The notes beneath the pieces are model-generated. The model ran no database searches. It was not told the DNA's origin and was given only the letters and a program-made list of their open reading frames with translations. DNA of 64,000 nt, from the NCBI GenBank assembly GCA_902805475.1, contig CADCSX010000003.1, positions 1,612,001 to 1,676,000 of the forward strand. The letters run 5' to 3'. This DNA is from Entonaema liquescens (taxonomy: Eukaryota > Ascomycota > Sordariomycetes > Xylariales > Xylariaceae). Within the stretch, counting starts at the first letter, position 1; every line of letters begins with the position of its first letter. The translations under genes were made by a program, and so were the position numbers. Of the stretch, positions 10,991 through 23,658 are shown one piece after another.

Positions 10991-11008
10991 TTTTTTTTAA
11001 AAAAAAAA
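10991..11008. repeat. T8A10 palindromic homopolymer tract
   Basis: Eight T followed directly by ten A. One of three such tracts in the window; the others are at 12505-12525 and 43871-43889. Confidence 0.85.
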
Positions 11009-11444
11009 GACTTTAATAGTCCCGGACATCCTCTTTATCTTGTCCGTTTACTGCTTGTTTATTAAATCCAATCGCCGCTGATACTGGCGTATTTAACTGC
11101 TATAAAAGAGAAGTCTTTAAGATTCTCTCATTCCAAGGTTGGTAAGTAGAGATAAAATAACATGACGTGCAGTCAGATTGAATATGTGCGCTAATTCCCC
11201 ATGTCCAATAGCAATCAACAAGTAAAGGTTCAGTCTTGAAAGTGGTCAGAAACAGAGCAACCAGTCATTCATTACAAGATTAAAAGAAGGAAAAAATCTA
11301 TAGAGCGCGTCCCCACCAACAAAAGCGCAAAACCCCTAAGTTACATACAACAGAGCTATTTTACCAATTTTATGTACAAAGGCGGCGCGTGGACCCTTTA
11401 AGGAATCGTCCACATTTTAATGTTAACAATCCAACCACGCGGTC

Positions 11445-14377
11445 ATGGAAGCACAACCGCCATCAGCATCAGCTGCACCAGCTACTACAGCTGTTACAGC
11501 TGCTGCGCCTCCTGCGCCTAGTCCGTCACCCGTTCAGGCCCGGGCCCAGGCCCCGTCACCAGTTAACCCTCCAGTCAACCCACCGCCGAACCCTGCAACA
11601 CACTACGCAAACGGTCTTCCCCGTAGTATTAATGGAATTAACGGCGATGCAGCCAGTGTCTCAGCACTAACGCCTTCGGCAAGGGGTTCATCCGGTTCAA
11701 CAACACCGGTTCAACAGGCGGCACCGTCCCCGTCAGCAACTGCAACTGCAACCCCGGTATTAGCTGCTCGGGCAGTGGCAGTAGCAGCGACGGCAACGGC
11801 AACGGGACCGGCAACAACGCCGGCTACTGCGCCGGCTCCCAACCCTACACTTCCACCCATAGCAGCAGCACCAGTTAAACCACTTAAACCAATGGTAATA
11901 TATACGCCTTCTCAGCCGCATCCTCATTCTCAGCCACGTCAACCTTTACATCGTCAGCCTTCCACGGGGGCGACGCATAAGATTTCCATCGTGGATCCCC
12001 CAAGAACCTATTCGCGTCCGAGAAGCAACCCGCAGCTATCAACAAACCTTCCTCCCCATCAAGGCTTCCCGTCACCTAGGAGGCAACACCATCTTGAAAA
12101 CCCTAAGTTTACAGATGACTTATCTCGTCTTACCCATGCTATGCAACAATCAGTTCCCGCCGCCGTAAGAAGAGTCATCCGCGACAACTGGGAGAAATGC
12201 CTTCTTGGCTCGGAGTTTCATCACGCGTTCCTTGTAAGTAATATTTTTCTTACCTGTGTTTTCACTATAGTACCTCGTCACTCGACCTCTTTATTCCCGT
12301 CTTACTCGTCACATCCCTACTAAGTGACTACTCCTTTCCGAGTACGCTTCCTCAGTACTATTTGTCAGTTGTCATCTCCGCTCAAAGTGCGCGTTCCAAA
12401 AGACATTCAATTATCCTTGCATCTTTAAGACGAACCACCAGATCAACACTGCGTGGTGTTCCTAGTAGCTTTTAGAAGACCTATACGCTTCTACACGTCA
12501 CGCGTTTTTTTTTTTTAAAAAAAAATAATTTCTATTAGCATGTTACTATTAGTCTATCTTAGATCACCCCTGCATTCTTGACCCCTGGGGAACTTCCCGC
12601 TTTCTGCCCCAAACATAAGCTTGTCTTAACTTTATATCATTGCACAAGGGTTAATGATCTGAATTACTCTTACTAACACAAGAACTAGCTAAACGCTGTT
12701 ATTCACCACTCAAACGGCGTTATAATTCGTCGGTCTATCAAGGACTTCGGTTCCAAGATGGTTTCCGAGGCGAAACACGAGATTGTCTCGCACCTCTCAA
12801 CTGCTGATCTAAATGAATTAGCGGGTGACATACTAGAAAAGGCCAGTGACTACTTTCTAGATCAGGCATTGGAGAGGCGACTGAGAACTATTGACGCACG
12901 CTCTCTCATCAACGCCCTTGCCCGTGCTGAGCGTCTTGGTTATGAGAATAGTGACGTCCTTGACGATCGGAAAGGAAACGGAACCAGATTTAACCCGGCA
13001 CCTTTCGATCCATCACCCAACCCTGTCGCAATCACTCCCGCCTCGAGGCTGCATCAAAAGCCTGGTATGCTGGCCCAGACACAAACACCAGCACGCGCTC
13101 CCCCTCCTCCCCCTACCGTATTACAATGTCCGCTATGCTGGCGCAAGTTCGACAATCCACAACCTTATGAATATGTGAGCCTTAATCAATCCCCTTTTAC
13201 GTACTTAACGCTAACCCAAAAATAGCATGTCCAGAAGCAGGTATGCACTAAGGAACCACCTAATCAAGAAGGATTCCCCTTTTCCTGTCAACACTGCGGT
13301 GCTGGCTTTATAACTAAAGTTGGTCAACAATACGTAAGTGGCCCTATTTTGACCTTGTAGACCGAAGGCTAATACGGATGACAGCACCTTGCCAATCATG
13401 TATGTGGAGACCATAGCACTATGCCAGCAACACCTAGAGCGCCAATGAATGCTGGTTCACCTATCACGCTCTCTTCAGGCAACAATAGCCCAGTTCAGCC
13501 TCCACCTGCTCAACTCTACCCACCAGGGGATCGGCAACGGTTCCCTGCCACGCCCCAACATGCCGCAACGCCTGTACATCACCGACCAACTGCAGGATCA
13601 ACTCCCGGCTCTCTGACCAAGGAGCAAGATCCTTATTCGCATTTAAATCCCACTACACGGGAAAAACTAGAGGAAGAACTACGTCAAGCTGAAGCTACGT
13701 ATACCGCTCGCTTTAAAGAAGCTGAATTGATTCAAGACCCAGCCCAACGACAACTCAAAATGGATGGTCTTCAGAATAGCTTCAGCACAAAGCAGAGCAT
13801 TATCAGGAAGAAATACGGTGTCCGACTTAGGAACAGACGGACGAAGGCCGAAATCGACAATGAGCGTCAGCGTATGGGTTGGAAACACAGCAGTCCCGGC
13901 CAGGCGGAGGGCACTCCAAGCGCGAAGCGTCGCCGGACTGACGATGGTCCTTCTCATCAAAGCCCCCAGCCGTCTCCGAGCAACAAAGGCCCCGAACCTA
14001 GGAGTAATCACATACCTGTAGCAGATATGTCGGCGGGATTAGGTGGATCAAGCGCTACAGCAGCCACCTCTGACCCTACACTACCAAGGGCCTCTTTAGA
14101 ACAGCAAACGCCCGCGCCGCAAACACCCGCGCAGAACAGCCTTTCATCGTTACAACGTAAAGGTTATCGCGTCTCGTCTCACCTCCCACAATCAAGCCAA
14201 GTTTCCCCAACCGATACCACAATGGAAGACTCCACTACTCGACGAAGCGGTTCAGCGTCTGCACCAGTAGTTGTAGATGAAGACGACTCTTCGGATAGCG
14301 ACTCTGATGGAGATATACCTGCGAGTCTGCCACCACGCAGGGCTAGTAATACACCTTCAAAAAGCCTAGCAGGATAA
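11445..14377 (+). CDS. C2H2-type zinc-finger protein, nuclear, conserved in filamentous ascomycetes
   Basis: Four exons: 11445-12233, 12689-13174, 13226-13333 and 13385-14377. All introns are phase 0 and the total is 791 residues. The first intron is unusually long (455 nt; GTAAGT, branch CTAAC, acceptor CTAG). Residues 1-220 are Pro/Ala/Ser/Thr low complexity. Residues ~225-340 form a helical conserved block containing FHHAFLLNAVIHHSN and LADGDILEKA-like helices. A CPLC...H...C half finger is followed by a canonical C-x2-C-x12-H-x3-H finger (CQHCGAGF...HLANH) assembled across intron 3. A charged helix (residues ~530-610) and a Lys/Arg-rich nuclear-localisation-like patch AKRRRTDD follow, ending in an acidic serine tail. 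It probably acts in the nucleus with DNA or chromatin; target unknown. Confidence 0.87.
12505..12525. repeat. T12A9 palindromic tract inside intron 1 of the zinc-finger gene
   Basis: Twelve T followed directly by nine A, lying in the long first intron. Confidence 0.85.
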
Positions 14378-15896
14378 GGCTGCGGGCCACCTTAAGCTTT
14401 TCTGGATTCTCGAACTAGGAATATAGGGCATAAATACGACAATCCTAGGTTATGACGCTAATATAAAGGGTACATTGGGGTATTATCAGCACTTTGGTTC
14501 ACGGGCTCTTTCGATTCTGCGTGGAAATATAAAAGTTTGCGTTATGATTATATTGTACGAGTACGAGGGGCTGTGCCTGTGGACGAATTGCCTCCTTTTC
14601 CGGCTTCATCGCAAGGCGCAACACAACGTGCCCTTTTTTCGCGAATAGCATTTGATTACAACCTTCCCCAGAAGGCGCCCTAACCCGATGTTAGGGGGGG
14701 GTTGCGAGGCCACGAGGCAGACATGGGAGAAGTATCCGCGCGATAGGTTTAATAAGGATTTTAGCGTATTGCCTTTCTAAATGCATTCGTTGGCGGTATG
14801 TTGTTATAATAGAGATATCCGACGTCGAAGTCCGTGGATTTACAGAAAAAGAAGAACTGGCTTCTGGTACCTAGTAATGATTGTGTAGTCGGACTTAATT
14901 TGCAGCTGAGTTTAGTTTTTAATGATATATGCATAATCTCTCCCGTTTGATGGCTAAGAAGTACTTACCTTTATATATGTTCAAGTGGTCCCGATATCAC
15001 TTGACCTTACTTCTCTCTACCCGTTTTGACAAATTCCCGTCTCTTTCTTTATATGGTACGTTTCTTTTGCTGTTTAATACAATTTGGACGCAGCCTATAT
15101 CAACGGTGGATAACGGGGCCCACGTATGCGTAAAAAAGAGAAGGAAATAGAAATCTCATCTCTCATCTCTTTATACGCCGTCCACATAACCCCTTAATCA
15201 TCTACCCGCGTTAGATATTGCTCACATGCAACTCCTAGGAACCCGAGTATCTCTACCCAGTACGTTATAAGGCATAGACATTCAAATGTTTAACTCATTC
15301 GCATTGATATTTATTTACGACTACGCTTCTCTCATCCCCCCTTTCATCATCCCTTCCTATCCTACACTCGACTCGCCCCGCGGGGAATAGAGAAGAAAAA
15401 AAAAAGCAACGACATAATCAACATGCCATACAACTCCATGCTTCGCCTGCGTGCCTGCTATATTATGCATAGGTATCTCAAAGGCCCCTCTCTTCCCACC
15501 CTCATCTTTGTCTTAAGATATAGAGGCAGAGAGAGAGAGGAAAGAAGAGCATGTAAAGCCCACCGACGAAAATTAACCCCGATGAAAACACACAAAACAA
15601 AACGAAGCGTGGTGTAGTCGTAGCATAACATGGTATAGAGTAGTAAACCGCCCCTATCTCGAAAAGAAAAACGACCAAAAAACCGCATTAAATAAAATTC
15701 AGAATGCTTAGCATCTCCCATATCCGTTCTCGTAGGGAAAAGTTCGGTGCCTCGTTCTGTGTCGATCGCAAGTGTTATATGAGCAATCCATTACTTTCTC
15801 TAGTGATGGAAAAGCTCGCTACCAGCACCGTTACTATCATCATCCTTGCACTCGCCCCAATAATCCATGTCCCCTCCCTTACTTTCTCCCTTCCTA
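14378..15896. other. Intergenic spacer between two convergent genes
   Basis: No gene recognised. It should contain both 3' ends. A G-run at about 14693 and CT-rich patches near 15160 and 15320 are the only features seen. Short open frames near 15423-15907 lack any coding character. Confidence 0.55.
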
Positions 15897-18582
15897 CTAG
15901 TTCGTAACCCTCCTTACCCATAACGTAGTCGGCTCGTACTCCGCATCACGATCCAGTCTCTTATAAGCGCGGTGGAGTTTCAGACCAAGTTCGTAGCTCT
16001 CGCGTTCGACGTCGGCTAGCTCTAGTCGCAGCGTTTCCACTTTGCGCTTCTCTTCCTCACGCCGCCGGACCACCGCCTCACTTGCTAAAATGTGGTCTGT
16101 CGGCATCAACTCCGTCATCTGCTTGATGGCTGTGTTCAGGTTAATGCGCCGGTTACCCAATGCCCTCAACCGTGCATCTAACTGGGCCACACGGTCCCGA
16201 GCTTCTAGTGACTGCGTCTCGGGCGGTGCTGGGGGCAGGGATTTATCTGCTGCAGATGTGATCGAGAGCTTCGAACTGTTGTCCTGAAGGCCGATGCGAT
16301 TTATGGCCTTTTTCTTGTTAGGCTTGTTGGCGTTGCTGCCTTTATTATTTCCCCCGGCTCCTGTCATATAGTATGGTTCTAGACTGATCTTGACGGGCTC
16401 AATGGGGCTGTTGTTTCGTGGAGAGCTGTTGTCATAACCTGAGACTACCGGGCGCTTGCGGTCAAGGATCGAGGGCTCCGGAGGGGCGGGCACCGGCGGC
16501 ACATCCTCTTCGATGCTTTCTCTATGTGTTGACTGGTCCGATGTAGCATAGGTAGTGATGCTGAAACGAGAAGGAGGTTGCGTCCAACCTTCTAGGGATG
16601 CGTCAGGAGGTGGTGCCTGAGCTGGTTGCATTTCTGGCTGGGAGTATACGGATGATGAGGTTGACTGCTGGGGCTGGTGGCCGGGGGTTCCTGCCGGCTT
16701 TCTACGAACTGCCTTGTCGTTCGATGGAACTTGCAGAGATTGCTGAGGAGAATTTCCGGCTGTGTTACCGTCCGAAAGGGGTGAATTCGGATACGTATGC
16801 GGATCTGTGCTTGTATTTGTGACTGCAACACTGGGTGATTGTGGCTGGGCAGTGAGTCCGGAATCGACAGAATCAATACGAGATAGAGCACCAGATTCAC
16901 GCGCGACTCGTTTACTACTTTTAGGAGGTATCTTCAACGGAGCTACGTCTTTCGTATCCTTCACGGGTGCAACGAGTGTTGTTCGACCACTAGCTCCACG
17001 CCATGCTGGCCTTGGAGCCGGTTCGGGTTGAGGGCTACTGCTAGGCTGTTGTATTCGACGCAAACGGTCACGGAAAGAAACGGGACCTTGGTTAGCTGGC
17101 TTGGCCGGTGGAGGAGATACCGAGCCTGGGCGGTCAGCAAGGCCCTGAGCAAATTGCTGCGGGTTTACTTGTGATGGTCTGCCCTTCGAATCTGTAGTAG
17201 GTTCCCCTGTCCTCGGATCCCAACGCACATCGTGGCCATATGGCCGTTGCTGTTGCTTTAGCCTCTCACGAGACTTGGCCTCTCGAAGGGCATTCATAGC
17301 AGCATCCGAGTTCTTCCGACGCTCGCGACGGGCTGCTGGAATGTTGGTACGAGCTTCGTTCATTGGTTGACCCCGTGGGTCTACAGCGAGTTGAGACATG
17401 TCTGGGATATCGTCGATAGGAGAAACATCGCCTGGATTGGGCCTGAAACAAAAAAGAGGTATTAGCTTGAACCTCACGACCTCTCTGCTTAGACAGAGAA
17501 AGCTAATGCTCCTCATAATGTATCCAAAGGGTCGAATATCCATTGGACTCTTTAAGTACCAACGTCTTTTCCAAGAATAACTCCCAAAAAGAGCGCCAAG
17601 TCTATGACATAGGGGACAAGAGACCGGAGAAATGATGTGTTGGTGATATAAGGCATGATGCCAGATACAGTCACCACCAGCTTATCTTTTCATGTCACTG
17701 GCTTTGCTCTTCAATGTTCCTGGCCCCTTCCCCTTCCCCTTCCCTTTCTCACAGGCAGTTATTTCCATTCTCCTCCAATCCATCTAAGAAAAAGAACCAT
17801 TGCACTTACTCGTCCTGAGGTGAAAAGGCGTCAGGGGAACTCGGCGGGGAAACTTCGTTCGGGTTATAAGTCGGATTGTAAGTCGGCACTTCAACTCTTA
17901 GTTGTTGCGCGGTAAAGGTAGCGGCGGCCGGAGAGGGCTGTGAGTAGACGGATGATACGGGACGCGGGTAGTTCGAAGTACGATGTTGGTTTGGCGCTTG
18001 TACTGGGGGTGCTGGCTGAAGACTTTGCCGATTCTGCTGGCTGCGATACGGTGATGTTAGCATTGCCTTGCCTCGTAGATCGCATAATGCGATGTAGAAA
18101 ATGTGATGAGGGCGACAGGTGTAACGAATATGACGGATGCGACAGATGCGACAAATGCGATTGCGAGGATCACGATCCTCTTCAGCTGATCTCTTGTCTG
18201 AGTCGACCAGATTTGTACATCCAATCCTTCAATTCGCTAATTCGGATAGACCAGATGAACCGGGAAAATGCATGTGATTACTACAACCTGCAGATAGCTG
18301 AAGGTTGTCCATGTACTGTTGTTCCCGTGGCCGAATCAGGCCATCCAAAACCCGTGAATACATGATCCAAAAAACTAACAAAATCACTTACCGTTCTGCC
18401 GGATAGACGGGTTCCCTCGGTGGCCTTGGGGGCGGAGGAGCTCCTCCTCTGATAGAATATTGGTACTGCGAATCTCCTCCCTTTACGCTACGTGAGCGTG
18501 ATTTCTGCCAGGCTTCAAGCTTCTTCCTATCTATGGGCGGCGCGCCCTGATCCTTTGAGGAATTTCGTAGACGGTCAAACAT
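15897..18582 (-). CDS. Conserved fungal protein with disordered body and C-terminal coiled coil
   Basis: Three exons on the minus strand: 18582-18392, 18040-17810 and 17442-15897, joined by two phase-2 introns (351 and 367 nt, long for this window) with CTAAC/CTAAT branch sites. Total 655 residues, and the phase closes exactly. The N-terminus is charged (MFDRLRNSSKDQG) with a Pro-rich PPPPRPP patch. The middle is low-complexity and basic, with Ser/Pro sites and a KPNKKKAINRIG basic segment. The last ~120 residues are a strong heptad-like coiled coil (AQLDARLRALGNRRINLNTAIKQM) with charged helices and the end TTLWVRRVTN. I know of such proteins in filamentous ascomycetes but not a function. 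A cytoskeletal or scaffold role is only a guess from the coiled coil. Confidence 0.85.
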
Positions 18583-19411
18583 GGTGAGCTGCTTAAGCTA
18601 CCACCAGAACTCCCCTCGGATACCAATATTCCCTTTTGCGCTGCCACTTTTGTGTATCACTGACGCTTAGGACGTGTCAGATCGCCAACCGGGATGCGAT
18701 ACTTCACACTAATAATTGATCTTGGCTATGTTGAAGAAGCGGTATTGAGAACAACGCATGAATTCAGATAGTTCTCAATCTTTTTAAGAAATTGGCCGCT
18801 TTTTTCCTCGGTGCTCTCTCTCTCTCTCTCTCCTAGAGTGCTCTTAAAAAAATAAAGAATAAAAATAATAATAATAATGAAAAACGATTAGACGAGGTTT
18901 GATAGTCGTCGGGATGTCCCCCCTCTCTAATATGTCTCTAATATTTTGTAGGTCCTAAATGGTATTTAGGTAGTATTTAGGTGGTATTTTGGCCTCCAGC
19001 GATGTTATGTCCTTGGTATTTGTTTGTTTGTCGACTGCTTCGTACTTTGTTATTTCCTTGGCAAGCTTAATGTTGAGATCACGCCTCTTTATTTATTGTT
19101 CGGCTGAAACTTAGGAAACTTTAAGTAGGTCCTCAAGCCGATTCCTTATTATGGGCTATGGCGCAGGCTTTACTTGCTATCCAGTTATGTCGTATGTACT
19201 CGTTCAAGAATCGGGCTGTCGGGGCCAAAATGGTCGCATGTCGGGTCGTTTTCCACCTATCGATTAAGTCCCGGTTCGCGCAAGTTCCTGTAAATTAGGT
19301 ACTTTGTAAGTAAAGTGTCAATTGATACGCGCCTCGGCCCTCCACGCTAAAGGGCCCCGTTCCTGAAGATCGGTAAGCTAATGTCGTGCGTTTTCGTAGA
19401 TTAAATTTTAT

Positions 19412-19434
19412 AAAAAAAAAAAAAAAAAAAAAAA
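19412..19434. repeat. Poly(A) tract, 23 bases
   Basis: Uninterrupted run of 23 A on the plus strand, within AT-rich non-coding DNA. Confidence 0.9.
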
Positions 19435-20205
19435 GGAATATACTGTGTATATATATATTAATTTTATCGACTGTGCTGTATTACTTTGGAAGAATAAAAA
19501 ATTAAAAAATAAAAGCAAATATCTATCATGTCAAAAATCATTAGGTCAAAAATAGGAGAGGGGTTCATGTTAGTAGGTGCCCTTTCATACATATTATATT
19601 ATACATAATATTATACATAGGTTGGCGTTATTATGGAAGGTCCTTTAATATTAATATTACATAGCTCTCGTCATCAGCTCGAAGAACCACCTTTCCGTCA
19701 GCCGAATCATAATCCTTCACCTGCTTTTGGTTATTTCCTATGCATACAGTACTTTACTTCAACCCTAATATAGATTTCGGATGCGATAAATTTTAAGATC
19801 CGGTTGGTAACCACTTTGTCAAAGCGCTGACTACTTACTGTAAGCTCCCACGCCGGCACAATGCATCACGAATGAATATACATAGTATTCCACAACATCA
19901 ATAAATCCTCTTTACTCCTTAAGTAATCTCCAAATAGGCTTTAAGACGGGAAATTAGTAACACATGCATTGCTCTACAAATTTAAACATTCCTATTTGCA
20001 AGTCGAATTCTCATAATCTTTTAAATCTTCAATAAATCATGTAACTAGCATATACTATATAGTATAGCCTCGGTTCAAGGATAAACCCCGTAGTTCGAAT
20101 GAATGGTCTCTCAAAGCTAGAGAATCTAGGCGACGTGGAGACTCAGCACAAACCGTTTCACCTTAAACTGCCTATATGTACTTATTACTTATATGCGTTC
20201 AGGGG

Positions 20206-20233
20206 TTCGCAGTTCGCAGTTCGCAGTTCGCAG
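20206..20233. repeat. Tandem repeat (TTCGCAG)x4
   Basis: Four perfect head-to-tail copies of a 7-base unit, non-coding. Confidence 0.95.
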
Positions 20234-21751
20234 TAAAGGACCCTGACAGTCTCAATTAGGAAAGTGGGTTAGTGAGTGGCTTTTTACTTACCAATCGTTC
20301 GCTTTGGAAAGTGTACTTTGGAGCGCCATCGCGAAAATCCCCCAGTCCGCACCACCGTACTTGCACATCACGATAGTCTATAAGCAACTACCAACCATAG
20401 GTAAGCTTTACACAAAATTGGAATCATACACAACACATCCCTTTCTCATTAATTAATTACTTGATGGTTTGCTATTATACAATTAATAGGCTGTTAGCCA
20501 GGGGCTGGCCTCGGTACACAATGTATTCTTAGCACTGGTAACTATTGTTTTCTTCTTTATATCTCGTAATCATTGTGGTTCAGTACTGATTGTGGTTTGC
20601 TGTATAAATTATTTAGACAAGGTATATCCAAGTCCGCATAGTAGAGGGTAGCTAGTCGAAACAGTTAGCAACAAGAATCATACCACATTATTACAGTCAA
20701 TCATCTAGCAAGATCTAGCCCACGTAAGATAACAAATTAACAGTAAGTGGCTCGGGGTCGCATTAGTACTTAGAGTTACAATAACACATTACTAATAAAA
20801 ATGCTTCTTTATAGACTTGTTCAATACCTAGACTTTAGATTAGTTCTTTTGCCTGCAGAGACAAGATCCAACAAGACTTTTAAGCTTCAAAATGTCAGTT
20901 ACTAAACATCATGTCTATTAACCAGCTAGTGTATAGTTACTCTAGCATGTGAAGATTATTTACCTACGTCAAAGTACGAGTCAAAAAGTTGATATAACAA
21001 AACAAAGCTCGCGCACCATTAATATGTAGTATGCGTACCTGAAAGTCAAACGCAAGACTCGTAACAGGTATAGTACGCACGCAATAACTTCGGCGCATAT
21101 TTAAAATATTAAGGTTAACCATGGTACTTATGTATCTGCATGAGGAGATCTTGTCAAACTTTCACTTGACAATTCAGTCTCTTGAATGAATGATATATTC
21201 TAGAGCATAATTAAGATTCAGGTCATGGTATTTGGTTTGTTTGGTTGGGTGAAGGTATGGGTTATCAGTAATGGCCCAGGCCCAAGCTGGGATACAAGTG
21301 TATCTGGCTAATGGACAAATTATTTACATTGATTTCCAGACCTTTCTCAGGTAGGCACTGCACGCAAATTTTCAAAGAGCCAAACTAGATACCTACACTC
21401 AATCATGTGAAAACACATTTTCTAGGTAGATAGAAAGATCAATTTGCCATTACATTTTCAGGGAAGTAGGTATAATAGCTTGAAGTTCATTTGAGTGCAC
21501 TGCCAAGTCAAGTGGGGGGAGGGGGTTTTAGGGTGTACCCGCTGCATGGCCCCTAAAGCTTTAGTGGATATGGCTGTCATGGCCCCACTTACCTTAAACT
21601 TCCAATGGCCCCACCCTGCAGCTTCCAATGGATCCATCTAGGTTTTCTCGGCCGGATAAACTCTTCGGCCTAGCATCGGAAAAACAATCTTTAGCGTCGG
21701 CTAAACCTCGGGAAACCATTACATAGATCCGACGCTACCAATTTCTTGAAG

Positions 21752-22222
21752 ATGTGGGCCACTAAGAAGAATAACCCCGCCATTTCGGCACCACCAAATT
21801 TGTATTTTCAGCTTGCATTTCGCGACGACGACTGCGAAGACGAAGTTGAAGCTGGAACTCGTCGTGGACGCCGACGCATACCCTCCAAGAACCAGAACCA
21901 CAGGCCAACCCAACACTTCTCCATTCCTAGCCAAGCTATTTCTTCGACATCAACCTCTCCTCTTTTCCCACCCAAGCCTAACGACAACCCTAGCGACGGT
22001 TCTAGCAGCCATTCGGACAGCAGCCCTAGCAACGGGAACAATTCCGGCGACGAGAGTGACGAATACAAGGGAATAGATCACACTCAAGCGCTTCTTAAAT
22101 ACGTGACCCACCGACTCGAAGTGCTACTTGCTGAGGACAAAATCGAGGGACAACCTATAAAACTCGAGGAATTACTTGAAGAATTACTTGTAGAATCGTC
22201 TAACAAGATTCTGGAGTGGAAC
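21752..22222 (+). other. In-frame open extension upstream of the usual eIF3m start
   Basis: 157 sense codons from ATG 21752 run without a stop into the eIF3m ATG at 22223. The first part is low complexity (basic, then Ser/Asn/Asp-rich). The last ~50 residues look like helices (LLKYVTHRLEVLLAEDKIEG and ELLEELLVESSNKILEW). eIF3m orthologues known to me start at the MAAQ-type methionine. This is either a 5' leader that is open by chance, a lineage-specific extension, or an exon of something else. Confidence 0.4.
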
Positions 22223-23658
22223 ATGGCTGCGCAAGTGGAGCAGCAGGAGTCGCGTCAGCAGTATGCTTTCGTCGACGGAACTTTCGCAGAGTTAGCGCTG
22301 GACTTGGCTAACCACCTCAACGTTGGCGACGACGTTAAGTCCATTATCGAGAAGGATGAGAAAGATCAGCAAGATGAGGTACTGAAGAAGCTTATCGTTG
22401 CATCTGCTTCTCTACACTCCGTTCCCGAGAAGGAATTCACCTCTAATTACAACTTGCTTATCTATCTGGTTTTGCAATCCGACCATGTCGGCATGTTCCT
22501 CCCCCGACTTTGCGAAAATCTTATGAAGCCCGTCACTTCTTCGCCAGTTCACGGTCCCGCACTCGCCCTTCAGGCACTTACTACCGTCTTCAATCTGCTA
22601 CAACAGGAGAACGAGCAGGATTATGCGTTGCGCTTCAATGTCCTCATGGCAATCTTGCGATTCATCAAGTTGAATGGCATGTACGACAATCTCAAGAAAG
22701 CCTTGCCTAACATCAAGCAGTGGCTTAAGGAATGGGAGACTGAGGAGGAGGACCAGCGAAAGCTATTCCTCGAGATTGCAGAGGTAGCTCGCGACGCAGG
22801 TGATGAAGAGTGAGTTACTATTCCACGGACCTCTCCTTGGATTAAATTGCTAATCTTATCATTTTAATATTATAGAGCATCCTACCAACATGTCCTTAGT
22901 GCTCTACGCACCTTTGATGAAGACGACGTTAAGTCGGAAGAAGCCCAACAATTGGCTCTCCGCGCTTTGAAGACAGCACTTCTGTCCCCCACCCATAATG
23001 ATTTTCAAGACCTCCTTGCCGTCTCCGCAATCCAAGCCCTCTCTGATTCTCACCCTCTCTACTTTGAACTCCTCACAATCTTCGCCGAGAAGGACTTAGA
23101 AGACTACAAAGACTTCAATGACGAACACGAAGGATTCGTCGAGAAGGAACACCTTGATGGTGATAGGCTTCATCGCAAGATCCGACTACTCACGTTCGCA
23201 AGCTTAGCAGCTAGCACCCCTAACCGCGAGATTCCTTACGAGAACATCGCCAAGGCTCTTCAAATTCCTATCGAAGAGGTCGAGATGTGGACGATCGACG
23301 TGATTCGTGCCGGTCTAGTCGAAGGAAAGTTGTCGCAGCAGAAGAAGGTCTTCCTGGTTCACCAGACATTCTACCGAGTCTTTGGCGAGAAGCAATGGCG
23401 TGAAGTTGGCGACCGCCTCGACGGATGGCGAACTCTACTCGCTAATGTGATCACTAACCTGCGTAGAGAGCAGGTCAACGCTGAGGCACACAAAAGCGTG
23501 AGACAGAGGAGCTTGAGCGACGTCTAGCGAACGCGGGAATTAGTGGCGGTAATCAGTCGGGTGCTGGTGGTGGACGCCGAGGTGGTAATGACCGTGGCGA
23601 CCGTGGCAACCATAACGAGCGAGCACCTCGCAGAGAGCGAACTGACGATGATGATTAG
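22223..23658 (+). CDS. eif3m: Translation initiation factor 3 subunit M (eIF3m), with one apparent frameshift
   Basis: PCI-domain subunit of eIF3, acting on the 40S ribosome in the cytoplasm. Exon 1 is 22223-22809; the intron at 22810-22875 (GTGAGT to TATAG, phase 2) leads to exon 2. The family start is seen as MAAQ...YAFVDGTFAELALDLANHLN. A helical-repeat body follows, then a winged-helix PCI end (~310-375: EIPYENIAKALQIPIEEVE, VFLVHQTFYRVFGEKQW). The usual C-terminus ELERRLANAG...RRERTDDDD is encoded but in another frame: one base is missing at about 23505-23506 (CAG-AGG where CAG-GAG is expected). Without it a spurious stop falls at 23527. With it the protein has 456 residues, normal for the family. 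The frame is also open upstream to ATG 21752, so a longer N-terminus is possible. Confidence 0.92.

Larger units (their letters stand above)
9924..11444. other. Intergenic spacer, 1.5 kb
   Basis: No gene recognised. It holds an inverted repeat at 10533-10556 (9-base arms ATTACCTTA/TAAGGTAAT) and a T8A10 palindromic tract at 10991-11008. The last few hundred bases are the presumed promoter and leader of the zinc-finger gene. Confidence 0.6.
18583..21751. other. AT-rich gene-poor region, about 3.2 kb
   Basis: No coding sequence recognised on either strand. It holds a (CT)n run near 18812-18832, a 23-base poly(A) at 19412-19434, many ATATA stretches, and a 7-base tandem repeat at 20206-20233. 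The high TpA content is compatible with an old, decayed sequence (possibly affected by repeat-induced point mutation), but no transposon protein remnant is visible. Confidence 0.55.

Noticed and set aside
17940..18365. Cys/Asp-rich plus-strand frame resembling a metallothionein-like peptide
   Set aside because: It comes from GATGCGACA-type repeats inside an intron and exon of the minus-strand gene; its start and flanks look non-coding.
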